Assembly: GCF_001540865.1 (NCBI RefSeq)
Contig: NC_033633.1
Location: 3,304,297 to 3,368,296, forward strand
Direction: 5' to 3'
From: Ananas comosus
Taxonomy: Eukaryota > Streptophyta > Magnoliopsida > Poales > Bromeliaceae
Length of the DNA stretch: 64,000 nt
Positions 34,905-46,844 of this stretch are shown here, piece after piece (the first letter of the stretch is position 1; every line of letters begins with the position of its first letter). The notes under the pieces were generated by a model. It saw nothing but the letters and a program-made list of their open reading frames with translations. It was not told the origin of the DNA and did not search any database. Position numbers and translations under genes: made by a program.

Positions 34905-36325
34905 ATGGCCAACGCACTATATAAAATAATCTTTTCATCAGCAACCATAGCCACCGTTACGATAATATTAGATGACGATGATGAATCTTTAGAAAATATA
35001 ATGCAACTTGAACTAGAATATGAATCATTTGCAAATAGAGTCCCCAAACAAAGGTGTCGAATCGACTGTTTACTGGACATCAAATATTGTGTGATATTTT
35101 GTCTGGTCATTATAAACGATACTACCATCACTTTCGTATCAGTGCAACTACATTTATTGCACTCCGCGATGCATTAGTAGAGAGGGGGTTGATAAGTAGC
35201 ACAAGAAATTTGACTACTGACGAGCAGTTAGCCATATTTCTATTTGGCGTAGGCCATGGCGTGGCAAACCGGATTCTGGCGGAAACATTCCAACATTCCG
35301 GAGAAACCATCAGTAGATGAGTACATAATGTTGCCGTCAAGTAATACTGCCGTGTATCCAAGGATTCAGGATAATCCAAATTTTCATCCTTTCAACATAA
35401 CCATGCACGCTTGTATATATAATACATTGGTGTATAAAAATATTTTATTACTACTAATATTTTTTATTTTTTTTTCAACTATAAAATGCTATTGGTGCAA
35501 TCGACGGCACACATATTCCAGTAATGGTCAGAAGGAGCAAACAAGCACCATTTCGCTGTCGAAAAGGGTTTAGCTCACAAAATATGATGGCTGCCGTGTC
35601 ATTTGATCAAAATTTTTTATTTATATGCACAGGTTGGGAAGGATCTGCTGCAGATATGAGAGTACTTCGATCGGCGTGCGAAGCAGGTGGTTTCGTTGTG
35701 TCCGAAGGTAGTGTTGCTAATTATTTCCCGCTCATTAATATATATATGAACAATATTACTGATAATTCTTATTTACTTAACAACTGGTAATTATATTATT
35801 CGCAGGCAAGTATTACTTAGTGGACTCAGGATACGCAAATACAAATAGATTTTTTGTACCCTATAGAGGAGAGCGTTACCATATTAGTCAATTTAACATA
35901 ACACACGGGCCCGCGTTCATCGAAATTCACGAGATTTGTATAACCACCGGCATGCTCAATTAAGAAATGTGGTCAAGAGGACATTTGGCATTTTGAAGAA
36001 GCGTTTCAAAATTCTCAATGTAGCAACACCGTTTCCGTATAAAGTTCAATACTTGATTGCTATGGCATGTTGTACACTACATAACTTTATTCGTCGTCAT
36101 CAAGCAAATAATAATATTTTTTCTGAGGAGCAAGATGAACCGGATGCTGAAAATGAAGGTGAAGAACGCGATTTAATTGGAGTAATTGATGACTCCCAAA
36201 ATGGTGAGGATCTCCGTGCTAATATTGCAAACCAATTGTGGAGCAGTAGAACATTATTTTCTATAAATTTGATAATTGTATTGCTATTTGATAGAACTAA
36301 GTGCAGTGGTTGTATTGGTATTTGA
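34905..36325 (+). pseudogene. PIF/Harbinger DDE transposase (HARBI1-like), decayed
   Basis: Successive frames rebuild a HARBI1-type nuclease: an acidic start at 34905, FRISATTFIALRDALVERG and DEQLAIFLFGVGHGVANRIL (to 35320), LPSSNTAVYPRIQDNPNFHP, then AIGAIDGTHIPVMVRRSKQ from 35485, and after an intron (35708-35805) YYLVDSGYANTNRFFVPYRG. The last frame gives RHAQLRNVVKRTFGILKKRF and YLIAMACCTLHNFIRRH. The first two catalytic Asp (IDGTH, VDSGY) remain, but the Glu expected in the E-R-T-F-G motif is Lys (VVKRTFG). There are frameshifts near 35055, 35315 and 35930, with a small deletion at the second. It is inactive as read. Element ends were not identified. Confidence 0.85.
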
Positions 36326-37515
36326 CTATTCTAAGATGATGATGTATGAGATGCATATGGTTTGTAATACTGGGTTATTTCTGCCTTTTATGGAACATGT
36401 ATTAATGTTAGAAATTGTGATAAAATTTTCTTATTTGAATGTTGGTAGGTGGATCATGTTGGTAGATGTAAATGCTATCTAACTCTGTTATATACTTGTA
36501 CTCTTTCAAACAGTTTTGATTGTATATGTATTTGTTGTTGATTAATGTGTTGTTATCTTTGTAACTGTTCGTTGATGTGCAGATTGACTTGATATATTTA
36601 AATATTTGTGTATTATATCGAATATCCGAATCGTAATGCTAAATTTTATCAAATTTCGCAACGTGTCGTATGAGAGTCATAAGTGAAGTACAAAAGTTGG
36701 GCGTACGCGTTGTGATGGTTAGAAGTGCTTATCGAAAGTAAAAGTGTTATCGGCACAAATCGGGTTTGAAATGGCATAACGGTAGTCACCTCTGCTAGGG
36801 GCTAAATTTGAAAGGTTGAAAATTAGTGGTTTTGGAGGGTTAAAATGCAATTGTTCATAAAATATCAAAATAGTTCATGAAATTTGAACTTAAGAAAATT
36901 TTAAAATAGTTGTTCCTAAATTTTAGGTATTTTCATAGTCATAAAAGAGTAGTGAGAAATATTTGGGTACAAAATAACGCTAAAATTAATTTAATTTTAT
37001 CCTCAAAAATATTTGCAATGATAGAATTTTATATTCCAAACATAAACTTTTATTTCAATAGATTAATGTAAGGGTATTTTTATCTTTTTATATCTTTACC
37101 AACCACTATCCTTCTTATCCTACCTACTCCAACAAAAGACTGTTTTTCTTAATCCTGGACTAACTCCAATTCTCAACCAAACACAAAAATACTCTAACCC
37201 CACCTTAACCCTGAACTTAACCCTAACCCTGGAATAACTAGTTTTTTCTTAACCCCGAACCAAACGGTAGCTTAGGGTTTTTCCTTTCGTTCTTCTTCGC
37301 TCCTTAGGAATTAGGGTTTCGCTTCCGCCATGAAAGCGCAGAAAGCTTTTAGAGTATTCTCTTACATTCTTCTTCGCTTCTCAAGCATTGGGGTTTTGCT
37401 TCCACCATGCACACGCAGACAGGAAAAAAAAACACGCATATAACGGTTACAGTTTAAACACGCATATAACAGTTACAGTTTAGACAAGCATATAACAGTT
37501 ACAGTTTCTAGCTTT
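36326..37515. other. Intergenic between Harbinger remnant and solo LTR
   Basis: AT-rich. Around 37180-37260 are scattered CCCTAACCCTG phrases and AACCCCGAACCAAACGG, which could be a Harbinger or other transposon end. No matching left end was found. No gene. Confidence 0.4.
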
Positions 37516-40102
37516 TGTAGTGTTTCTGAGTTTTGGATAGGATTGGCTTCAGTATTATTGACTGGTCGACATCTCTGGAGAGTGTCGGACTGAGTCGGAG
37601 TCAATTATGCACGAATTGGATGCAGAATTGGACTCGGCGCACTCAAATAAGCAAAACTGGAGTTTTGCCAGATTCGGGCGCCCAGAACATGTTTAGGGTC
37701 GCCCAGAAACGAGTGTTGAATTTAACTGAAACTGGAAGCCAATTCGGATCCCATGTTCCGTGCGCCAAGAAGTGGGTCCGAAAATTTCACCTCGTGAATA
37801 TCGCTTGCTTCGACGCGTGGCAGGGCGGTAGGTGAGTTCCGCCGGTGCCATTTACGGGCGCAGCACACCGCGAGCGGAGAGTCCGAGGAGCCCGGTTTGT
37901 GCAGTCGGGATGTTCTGGTCGCCCAGAACATGGTTCCGGGCGCCCAGAAACGCCCGTTTCTGCAGGGACAGTAGATTGCAAGCTTTGTTCTTGAGGTTCA
38001 TCTGATCCTATTTTCACCCTATAAATAGCTGAGAAGTGTCCCTGGTGAGCTCTTTTCCTCCCTTCTTCACAGAGAAGCCTCTTTTAGCATCTCTACCCTC
38101 GGATTTGCCTCAAATTGCATCAAACTTCCATGATCCAGCTTGATGGAGTGCTGATTCTGTAGTTCTTCAACGACGACCTCCAGTGTTTTGGCTCGTGCGC
38201 GACGTAGGAAGGTCGGATTTCGACGAAACTTGATTTGCTGGATTCTTGACTTCCAGAGGAATCCACGGAGCCCTGAATTGCAGATTTTAGTTGAGGTTAG
38301 CTTTGTCGAACTGAGGTTTTCCTCTGCTGCTGTTGCTTTGGACAGAATTTGCCCATTTTTTTTAGTTTTCTTGGGGTGAACTTGGGAAGCAGGGGCTTTG
38401 TGGAGTTGAGTCACTTTCCCTATCACCCAGTACTGGAATTGGGACCCTTTTCACCTGATTTGGAGTTCGTTAGGTGAGTTTTGACATTGGAATTGAGATA
38501 TTTAAGCTTAATTGCTATTTTGCTGAACTTCATCATCAACTGTTAGTATTTCAGCTCGTACTCGACGTAGGAGCATCGGATTTCGACAAGACTTGATTCG
38601 TTGGTTTCGGGACTGCGAGAGGAATCCACGAAGTCCTTACTTGTGGATTTTGGTGAAGGTTAGCTTGGTCGAAATCCATCTCTTCTCTGCTGCTGTGTAT
38701 TTGGACTGAATTGTGGATTTTGATGTTGATAGCTTAGAGATAGCTTGATTTTGAGACTCGGACATTTTCAGTCGATCCAGCAGGTTGTGTCGCAGCCGAG
38801 GGAGTTCCGTGCTGCCAGGAATTTGCTCTTGAGGTGGGTGTATCATCGGTTTCGCTCCTAAGTGCATGTTTAGTCGACGTGTATAGTTCGATTTTTGTAT
38901 ATCATGCTTTAATTCATCGATTAGCATTTTGGACGTAATATGAATATAAAAGCATGCTGAAATGAATGTTTATATTATACATGTTGGACTTGAAATTTGA
39001 CTTAGGAGAAAACCCGCATTTTTGACCCGTCATATGCTTAAACTACCAGATTTAGCTCTAGGAGCCGAAATTCGATTGTATCGTTGCAGTATTAGTGCGA
39101 TGGATACCTGGAGTAGTTTAGATGACATTTACGCTCGTGCTGAGGTGCCGAGCTTATTTTTCAGCAGAGTGTAGGCTGTTTCGGGTCGTTGGATGCCGTT
39201 CGGGTTAGCGGTGGACCCAGATTCTTGTTTTGGTCACAGATTGTGCCGAGGGCACGTGGGTTTGGTTTGTAGACCTGTTTTGACCCTGTTTACTTGACTT
39301 TGGCTAGTTGGAGCCTGATTGAGCTCGACAGAAATACGCTGCATACTCGGTTGGGTAGTGCCCACGAGTGCCACTCCGGAGTCAGGCTTTGTGCTTTCGC
39401 GTTGGTGTCGCTTATGCCAGTTGGACTTGCTCTCCACGGACCAGTTAGGGTGGATAGAGCCTGATAGTCGCAACGGGCAGGGACGGGTGTATTCACAGTC
39501 CCGGAGACGGGTATGCTTACAGTCCCGATTGGATTGGGTCAGGTTGGATATTTTCTACATTTGGTTAGTATAGAGCATGATAGTGTAGTGTTTGATAGCG
39601 GTAGACTTTATTCCTGCATTTTACTACTATTCCTGCTCCTTCTGTAGATTAGTGGTGGACGATGTTGTTTTGGGCGGTACCACTGAGGACTACTTATTTT
39701 TACAGTAGTATTTCACGCCCAGTTGTTACCCCTGTTTTGCAGAGCCACAGGTTTCGGCTGCTGCGCCTTCCGCGGATCAGGATCGAGGCAAGGGCGTCGC
39801 GAGTTAGAGCCCTACCCAACGTGCTGAGCTAGAGGTGCCCCTACTGCAGGTAGATGTTTTGTTTTGAGTTTATGTACATAGTGGACTTAACTCGCCAGTG
39901 CGAGTAGCTTTGTATTTTGGATTTGGACTATGTATATGAAACTCAGTTTGTTTAGCTTCTGTATTCTCTAGCAGCTCTCTACTACTGTTCGTAGTAGTGT
40001 TGGATGTACAGGTACAGCTATCGCTTCGTATACAGGGGAAATTCCTTTGTATACGGCGAATTTGTCGGCGCGCCCGGGGAAAGTGTAAACCGGGGCGTGA
40101 CA
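37516..40102 (+). mobile_element. Solo LTR, Del/Tekay-type Ty3/gypsy
   Basis: It begins TGTAGTGTTTCTGAG and ends CCGGGGCGTGACA. The same 5 bp, GCTTT, stands on both sides (37511-37515 and 40103-40107). A long LTR (2587 bp) ending GGGGCGTGACA is typical of plant Del/Tekay elements. No internal domain or second LTR is present, so this is a recombination remnant. It carries an internal duplication of about 190 bp (about 38165-38350 and 38540-38730, sharing GGATTTCGAC and GAGGAATCCACG). Confidence 0.88.
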
Positions 40103-40199
40103 GCTTTTTACTGATTCATTATTTTCTTCTCATTCATATTCATCCAATTCATTATTTTCTTCTCATTCATATTCATCCGATTCATTATTTTCTTCTCAT

Positions 40200-40500
40200 T
40201 CATATTCATCCGGGAACGCGAGCATCCGAGAGCCGGCGAGGAACGCGAGCATCCTCGGGAGGTGAGCTCCTCCTCCTGCTGCCCCATTTCTCACTCCGCT
40301 TTCTTACTTTGAGCTGTGTTGGATTTGGGGTTAGGGTTAGGGTTTCTTCTGATTCATCGAACAATGTGAGCATCCGAGGGGAGCCATGTGTCTAAGCGTC
40401 ATCCTAAGCCAGGATCTTACTCTCCATGAGATTCATAGCTGTATTACTTCTAGCTTCCTTGTTCGTAGACAAAGCTGTTACGTTTTTGACCTAAGAAGTT
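40200..40500. other. Flank with short direct repeats
   Basis: 40110-40210 has three copies of a CATTATTTTCTTCTCATTCA phrase. The rest is GC-mixed with GGGTTAGGGTTAGGGTTTC at about 40328-40346. This resembles a plant 5'-UTR, but no CDS follows. Confidence 0.4.
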
Positions 40501-40519
40501 TTTTATAATTTAATCCATA

Positions 40520-42575
40520 ATAATTTTCGCATTGAACTAATTAATGTCTGTATTTTTTATTTATATTGAAATCATTTTGTTTTTGCTGTAGTTAACAATT
40601 TTCGTATTAAACCCATGAATGTCTGTATTATTTATTTATATCAAAATCATTATACTTTTGCTATAGTTAATAATTTTCGCATTGAACATATGGATGCATG
40701 TATTATTTATTTATATCAAAATCATTATACTTTTGCTATAGTTAACAATTTTCGCATTGAACCCATGAATGCTTGTATTTTTTATTTATATCAAAATCAT
40801 TTTATTTTGCTGTAATTACCAATTTTCGCATTTAACCTATAAATGTTTGTATTGTTTATTTATATCAAAATCATTATACTTTTGCTATAGTTAATAATTT
40901 TCGCATTGAACATATGGATGCATGTATTATTTATTTATATCAAAATCATTATACTTTGCATTGAACCCATGAATGCCTATATTTTTTTATTTATATCAAA
41001 ATTATTTTGCTTTTGCTGTAGTCAATAATTTTCGGATTGAACCCATGAATGTCTGTATTGTTTATTTATATCAAAATCATTTTGCTTTTACTGTAGTTAA
41101 CAATTTTCGCATTGAACCCATGGATGTCTGTATTTTTTGTTTATATCAAAATCATTTTGCTTTTACTGTAGTCAACAATTTTCGCATTGAATCCATGAAT
41201 GTCTGTACTGTTTATTTATATCAAAATCATTTTATTTTTCTGTATTCAACAATTTTCGCGTTAAACCCATGTATGTTTGTATATTTTATTTATATCAAAA
41301 TCATTATGATTTTTGTTGTAATTAATAATTTTCACATTTAACCATGAATATCTGTATTGTTTATATATATCAAAATCATTAAGTTTTTGCTATAGTTAGC
41401 GAAAAACCCATGGATGTCTGTTTTGTTTATATATATCAAAATTATTATGCTTTTGTTGTAGTTAACAATTTTCACATTGAACCTATATATGTCTGTATTA
41501 TTTATTTGTATTAAAATCATTATACTTTTACTGTAATTAACAATTTTCGCATTTAACAATTTTCGCATTGAACTCATGGATGTCTGTTTTGTTTATTTAT
41601 ATCAAAATCATTACGCTTTTGCTGTATTTAACAATTTTCGCATTGAACTAATGGATGTCTGTATTATTTATTTATATCAAAATCATTATGCTTTTGCTGT
41701 ATTTAACAATTTTCGCATTGAACTCATGGATGTCTATATTTTTTATCTATAACAAAATCATTATATTTTTTCTGTAGTTAACAAACTTTGCATTAAACTC
41801 ATGGATATCTATTTTTTATTTATATCAAAATCATTATACTTTTGCTGTAGTTAACAATTTTCGTATTGAACCCATGAATGTCTGTATTTTTTATTTATAT
41901 TAAAATCATTTTACTTTTGTTGTAGTTAACAATTTTCTCATTGAACCCATGAATGTCTGTATTGTTTATTTATATGAAAATCATTATACTTTTGCTGTAG
42001 TTAACAATTTTCGCATTGAACCCATGGATGTCTGCATTGCTTATATATATCAAAATCATTATGTTTTTGCTGTAGTTAACAATTTTCGTATTGAATCCAT
42101 GAATGTCTGTATTTTTTATTTACATCAAAATAATTATGTTTTTGCTGTAGTTAACAATTTTCGCATTGAACCTATGGATGTTTGTATTGTTTATTTATAT
42201 CAAATCATTATGCTTTTGCTGTAGTTAACAATTTTCGCATTTAACCCATGAATTTCTGTATTTTTTATTTATAACAAAATCATTATATTTTTACTGTAGT
42301 TAACAATTTTCGCATTAAATATATGAATATTTGTATTGTTTATTTATATCAAAATCATTATGTTTTTGCTGTAGTTAATAATTTTCGCATTGAACCCCTG
42401 AATATCCATATTTTGTATTTATATCAAAATCATTATGATTTTACTGTAGTTAACAATTTTCGCATTGAATCCATGAATGTCTGTATCTTTTATTTATATC
42501 AAAATCATTATGTTTTTGCTGTAGTTAACAATTTTCGCATTGAATCCATAAATGTCTGTATTGTTTATAGTTGTT
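40520..42575 (+). repeat. 75-bp AT-rich satellite, about 27 copies
   Basis: The unit contains GTTAACAATTTTCGCATTGA, ACCCATGAATGTCTGTATT, then TATATCAAAATCATTATG and CTTTTGCTGTA. Marker positions (40607, 40681, 40756) confirm the 75-bp step. Because 75 is divisible by 3, several 66-122 residue frames read a repeating 25-residue phrase (YLYQNHYVFAVVNNFRIE). Copies are diverged and some have indels. I treat it as non-coding. Confidence 0.95.
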
Positions 42576-42654
42576 TGCGCCAATTCTTGGTTGTTGGGAT
42601 TTTGTTATTTGAACATTGAATCTTGTCTCTTTTTTTCTAGCTTCAGTAATAGAG

Positions 42655-43121
42655 ATGCAGCAGGAAAATAATCCTGCTGCGCAGTCCAACTCTAAGATCC
42701 AACTGCTGTTGTTGAGTGTCTCTGGCATCATTACAGCCAATCACCTTGCTATAGTAATTCCTTTTTTTTCTTGAATGTTTCTGAGCAAGTTTTCTATTTT
42801 GTCGAGTTGCTGTCACACGTGTTTGCGGCAATCTGCGCTACTAGCATCATACCCTACTTTAATGATGGTGAACCACAGAATTCTAATGAAATAAAACACA
42901 ATCATTTCTACTCCCTCCTGTTGTATTCGATTGCCTCTTTTTTTCAAATGGCAATCACAAGAGCCGTAAAAGTTTGGAAGTCAAACTTGTTACAGTATGA
43001 TTGGATAGTCTTTTTAGTTGGTGTTTGTACTAGTGCTATTATTCAGATTATTGAAAGCTGGATATTGTGCCGATACAAGAATGTGGAGGTGGAGCCAGAT
43101 ATTTATCGTTTTGTTTGCTAG
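42655..43121 (+). CDS. Hypothetical multi-pass membrane protein (orphan ORF, one frameshift)
   Basis: I do not recognise the family. After a splice-acceptor-like TTTTTTTCTAG the frame starts MQQENNPAAQSNSK and carries a hydrophobic segment (IQLLLLSVSGIITANHLAIV). It hits a stop in a T-run near 42765, and the adjacent frame continues from 42771 for 116 residues to 43121. That part has three more hydrophobic segments (FVELLSHVFAAICATSIIPY, LLLYSIASFFQMAIT, WIVFLVGVCTSAIIQII) with polar linkers, so four membrane spans overall. The single frameshift in the T-run may be an error or a real lesion. It sits directly after the satellite and before a repeat element, so it may be a captured or stranded gene fragment. 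Confidence 0.45.
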
Positions 43122-43256
43122 GTCATTTTGTTTTTAATTCTGATTGCCTGATATATCTTAAATGACTTTTTGTAGATGCAGTTAGTGGATAGGAGAAGGG
43201 TACTTCAGATTCCAGGAGCATTTTCATTATATTTTCTTTTTCCTTTCTGTTATTTT

Positions 43257-43755
43257 TTGGCCAATTTGCATAAAAAATCCACTAATTTTATGTTTTTGCA
43301 AAAGTGGGTCACCTTTTTCGTTTTTGCAGATTTGGTCCGATTTTTCAACAAACTGACCAAAATACCTTTATACCTTTTACTCTCTCCTTTTTTTTTTCTC
43401 TCGTTCTTTTTTTCTTTCTCTTTCCAGAGAGTGGCGGAGGCAGAGGCGGAGGCGGAGGCGGAGGCGACCCGCTTCGGTTTTGTCCAGCGCATCCTTACCT
43501 TCGCCCGCACATCCCTCGCCTTCCTCGCCTCCGACCCTGCCGAGGCCGCGCTGCGACTTTTTTTTTTTCCCTCTTCAACTCTCCTCCACCGCCTCCGACA
43601 ATGACGCCTATCTCATCCACTCTCGCCCTTCTCGCCCTTTCCATCTCCCTCCTCCTTTGCCTCCTCCGCCGCCTCCAACGACGATGCCTCTCCGCTGACA
43701 TTGGCGCCGCGGAGGTCGCTGCGGCCCCCGCAACCTCGGAGCGGGGGATCTTTAG
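43257..43755 (+). repeat. Dispersed repeat element, copy B, 5' part
   Basis: GGCCAATTTGCATAAA, GACCAAAATACCTTTATACC, T-runs and GGCAGAGGCGGAGGCGG match copy A at 31700-31900. A small frame from ATG 43602 (MTPISSTLALLALSISLLLC, then basic residues) looks like a signal-anchor first exon and runs into the LTR at 43756. The 3' part of this copy resumes at 51502. Confidence 0.6.
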
Positions 43756-45779
43756 TGTCACGCCCCGAACCCTGCCTATTTGGTCGGGTTCGGGCGCGCC
43801 AACAGACCGCCGAACGGACAGAGTCTCCAATGTACATCCTAGGCATCACAATCAAGACAATTCACGATGTTCCAACTAGGAATAGAATTGAACATACAAA
43901 TTGCATAAAGAAATATCAAAAACATAAATACTATGCTATTACAAGCATTCAACTCACATGCATCTTAACATATTACATTTTTATTTACATTCAACTTCCA
44001 AATTACAATCTAGTTATTACAACACTTAATACAAGCTTGTTTTTTTTTTTTTTTCATTCTATACCCCTAAGCTAGACCACCCCGAGGTACCACTATCTCT
44101 GGTCCAATAATAGGGCGCTATCTACGGAGCTACGCCCTTTCCTCGCGCCGCCGCGCCGCTCGCGTGTGAATCTGAAATCCCCAAAACGATATGGGGTGAG
44201 AACTATATAAATATAGTTCTCAGTGGGTATGGCCACCCAAGGGAAGAGCTTGACCCACAAGGTCCGGAGGAGGCACTACAATTATGTTAGTGCAACAAAT
44301 ATCCATAGATATTTATGCAATATTAAATACATGACTATGCCTCACGAAATGCAATATGCAAATTCGTGCCATAAGTAGATCAATCGATACTACTTTCAAT
44401 CACGCTATCCATAGCTCATGTCTACTAGCTTTTAAGGTTTCTACTTCCTTAGATTCGTGCCATAAACCACTTACTCTTAAGGTTTCATCTACTTTAACCA
44501 AGCTAGCCACCCAACTTGGCATCGAGTCAATCCAACGCGGAATACCGCGTAATCTGCTGCATCCACAGCCTACCGCACTCCTTGACTTAGCCATCTCGCA
44601 GCGAAATCGTCGCACACGTCCAGCCATCAAGTCAACCGGCGGCATAATCCACAAACCGGCTTAACCATCTGGTGGCGAAATCGTCGCACACGCCCAACAA
44701 TGGTTTAGCCCCGGGCGGCGAAATCGTCGCACACGCCCCACACCCACTCTTGGTGGCAATAAGTCCTAGGATTTCGAAATTCGTTTTCCACATCTCAAGG
44801 GTAGTCAACCACCCTATGCTGTCGACCTATCTAGGTTCGACCCATGCACATCCCAGTGGTCCTACTACCACTATATTTCACCATTTAGGTTCAACCACGC
44901 TAAGTGTCACTACATGTCGTAACCTAGTTTCAATGCCACACTAGGTTCTATGTCATTTCCACATAGATCTCGACTCTAGGTTCACTTGTTCAACCTATGT
45001 TCTATGACACTAGGTTCATGTCTAACCTATGTTTAATAACACTAGGTTCATGCCACTCGATCTACTTGACATGCTAGTTGTCCACATCGAGTATTCATAG
45101 ATCTCATGTTCTAATTTTCCAATGTCGAGTCCTCTAATCACCCTTGAGTTTTCGACCCATGTTCAACTCATACGAATCAAGCATATTCTACAACTTGCCA
45201 ACATGCATATTACCTTTAACATAATCCACAATATATCAACATGCACATTCTTTCTAGCATATTCTCATGATGCTAACGTTCAAATACCATCTAGCATAAT
45301 TCTCATAATGCTAACATGTATTTACCATCTAGCACATTTATAATGCTGTCTGCGACCACGAATGACGCACCTCGCACGATTGATCTTATTTTGATTTTCC
45401 CCGTGGGGTAGTATTCATGATTCAGATTAGTATTTAATTATATATATATATATATATATGGTTATCAGGTATTGTGGATTCATGGCTTCCAATAAACGCA
45501 AGCGTCTATTGTTAATTACCCCTACAAAGTGTTAGGGCATCTTCGATTAAGAGACCTCTGTAATGCTGAAATAGACTGAAATAAAATGTGGATTTTATAA
45601 CATAATCCATTATATAGTTACATGGCTTAACCAGGGGCATACCCCCAGTGTACATGAATGAATATGACGGTTGATTGAACTTGATTTTGAACCAAAGTAT
45701 ATGATCAGATTGACTTGATTAGGCTCCATATGTTTCAGTGCTCAACAATATTGTTCACCCTAAGATGAGGGATTGATTA

Positions 45780-46740
45780 AATTCCATGTATATGCATTGG
45801 GACTTAATCGGATTTGATTCAAATTAAACCCTAGTTAGGTGCATTAGAGTTTGATTTGATTAAATTGGTTTAAGCTTTCATCCTAAATGTATGTGTTAGA
45901 ATTAACCCAAATATTTCGAATTAGACTCTAATTCGATATCTTGGAGTCTAGTGTAATTAAGCCCAATGCTTATATATTAGAGCTTAATTATGTCTCACAT
46001 TGAGTGAAATATTAACTAAATCCTAATTATATATATTAGGATTAGTCAAAACTTGATTTAAATTAAACTCTAAGTGTATGTATTAAAGTCCAATTTGGAT
46101 TCACCATGAGGTGAAATATCAACTAAATCCTAATTATATATATTAGGATTAGTCAAATGTAATTTAAATTAAACTCTAAGTGTATGTATTAGAGTCTAAT
46201 TTAGTTTCATTTGGGTTCACCATGAGGTGAAATATCAATTAAATCCTAGTTATATATGTTAGGATTAGTCAAAATTTTGATTTAAATTAAACTCTAAATG
46301 TATGTATTAGAGTCTAATTTGGGTTCACCATGAGGTGCAGGATGGCTAAATCTATTTGTATTAGAATTAGCCGATTTGATTTAGATTAACTCTAATTATA
46401 TATATTAGAGTTTAATTAATTTAATTGAACTCTAAATATGTATATTAGAGTCAAACTAAATTCGAGTTCACTCTAAGGTGAAGGATGGCTAAATACTAAA
46501 TATATATATTAGGATTAGCCGAAATTATACATATTAGAGTCTAACTTGATTTCTTATGTTTGAACTCTAAGTATATATATTAGAGTCCAATCGATTTAAT
46601 TATTTTTATCTTAGTCATATGTACTAAGATAAAAAAAAAACGATTTGATCAATTCTAAGCATATATTTAGAATTTGATCGAGTTTGAATATGGTTGTGGT
46701 TTGGCTCTAGTTTTATATGCTAGAGAATTGGGTTGAAATA
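45780..46740 (+). repeat. Hairpin array with co-varying arms (array 2)
   Basis: Short inverted repeats follow each other with A/T-rich loops. Examples: CGAATTAG/CTAATTCG (45917-45935), AATCCTAAT/ATTAGGATT, ACTCTAA/TTAGAGT, ATCTTAGT/ACTAAGAT (46608-46630), CTCTAG/CTAGAG (46705-46725). Arms differ between units yet match within each unit. It relates in reverse orientation to array 1 at 62604-63600. Confidence 0.7.
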
Positions 46741-46844
46741 GTTTGTTTCCAAAGACTTGGTATAGAGAAGAGGTTGGATTAGGTTGTGCATGATTGAGGT
46801 TAGGTTTGGACTTTGATTTGGTTATTATGGTATAGGTTTCATGT

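Noticed and set aside
37190..37245. Telomere-like CCCTAACCC repeats
   Set aside because: Only two or three imperfect units inside ordinary DNA, so not an interstitial telomere tract.
40520..42575. Repeat-protein gene with 25-residue repeats
   Set aside because: Frames break every few units, there are no start or splice signals, and composition equals the satellite.
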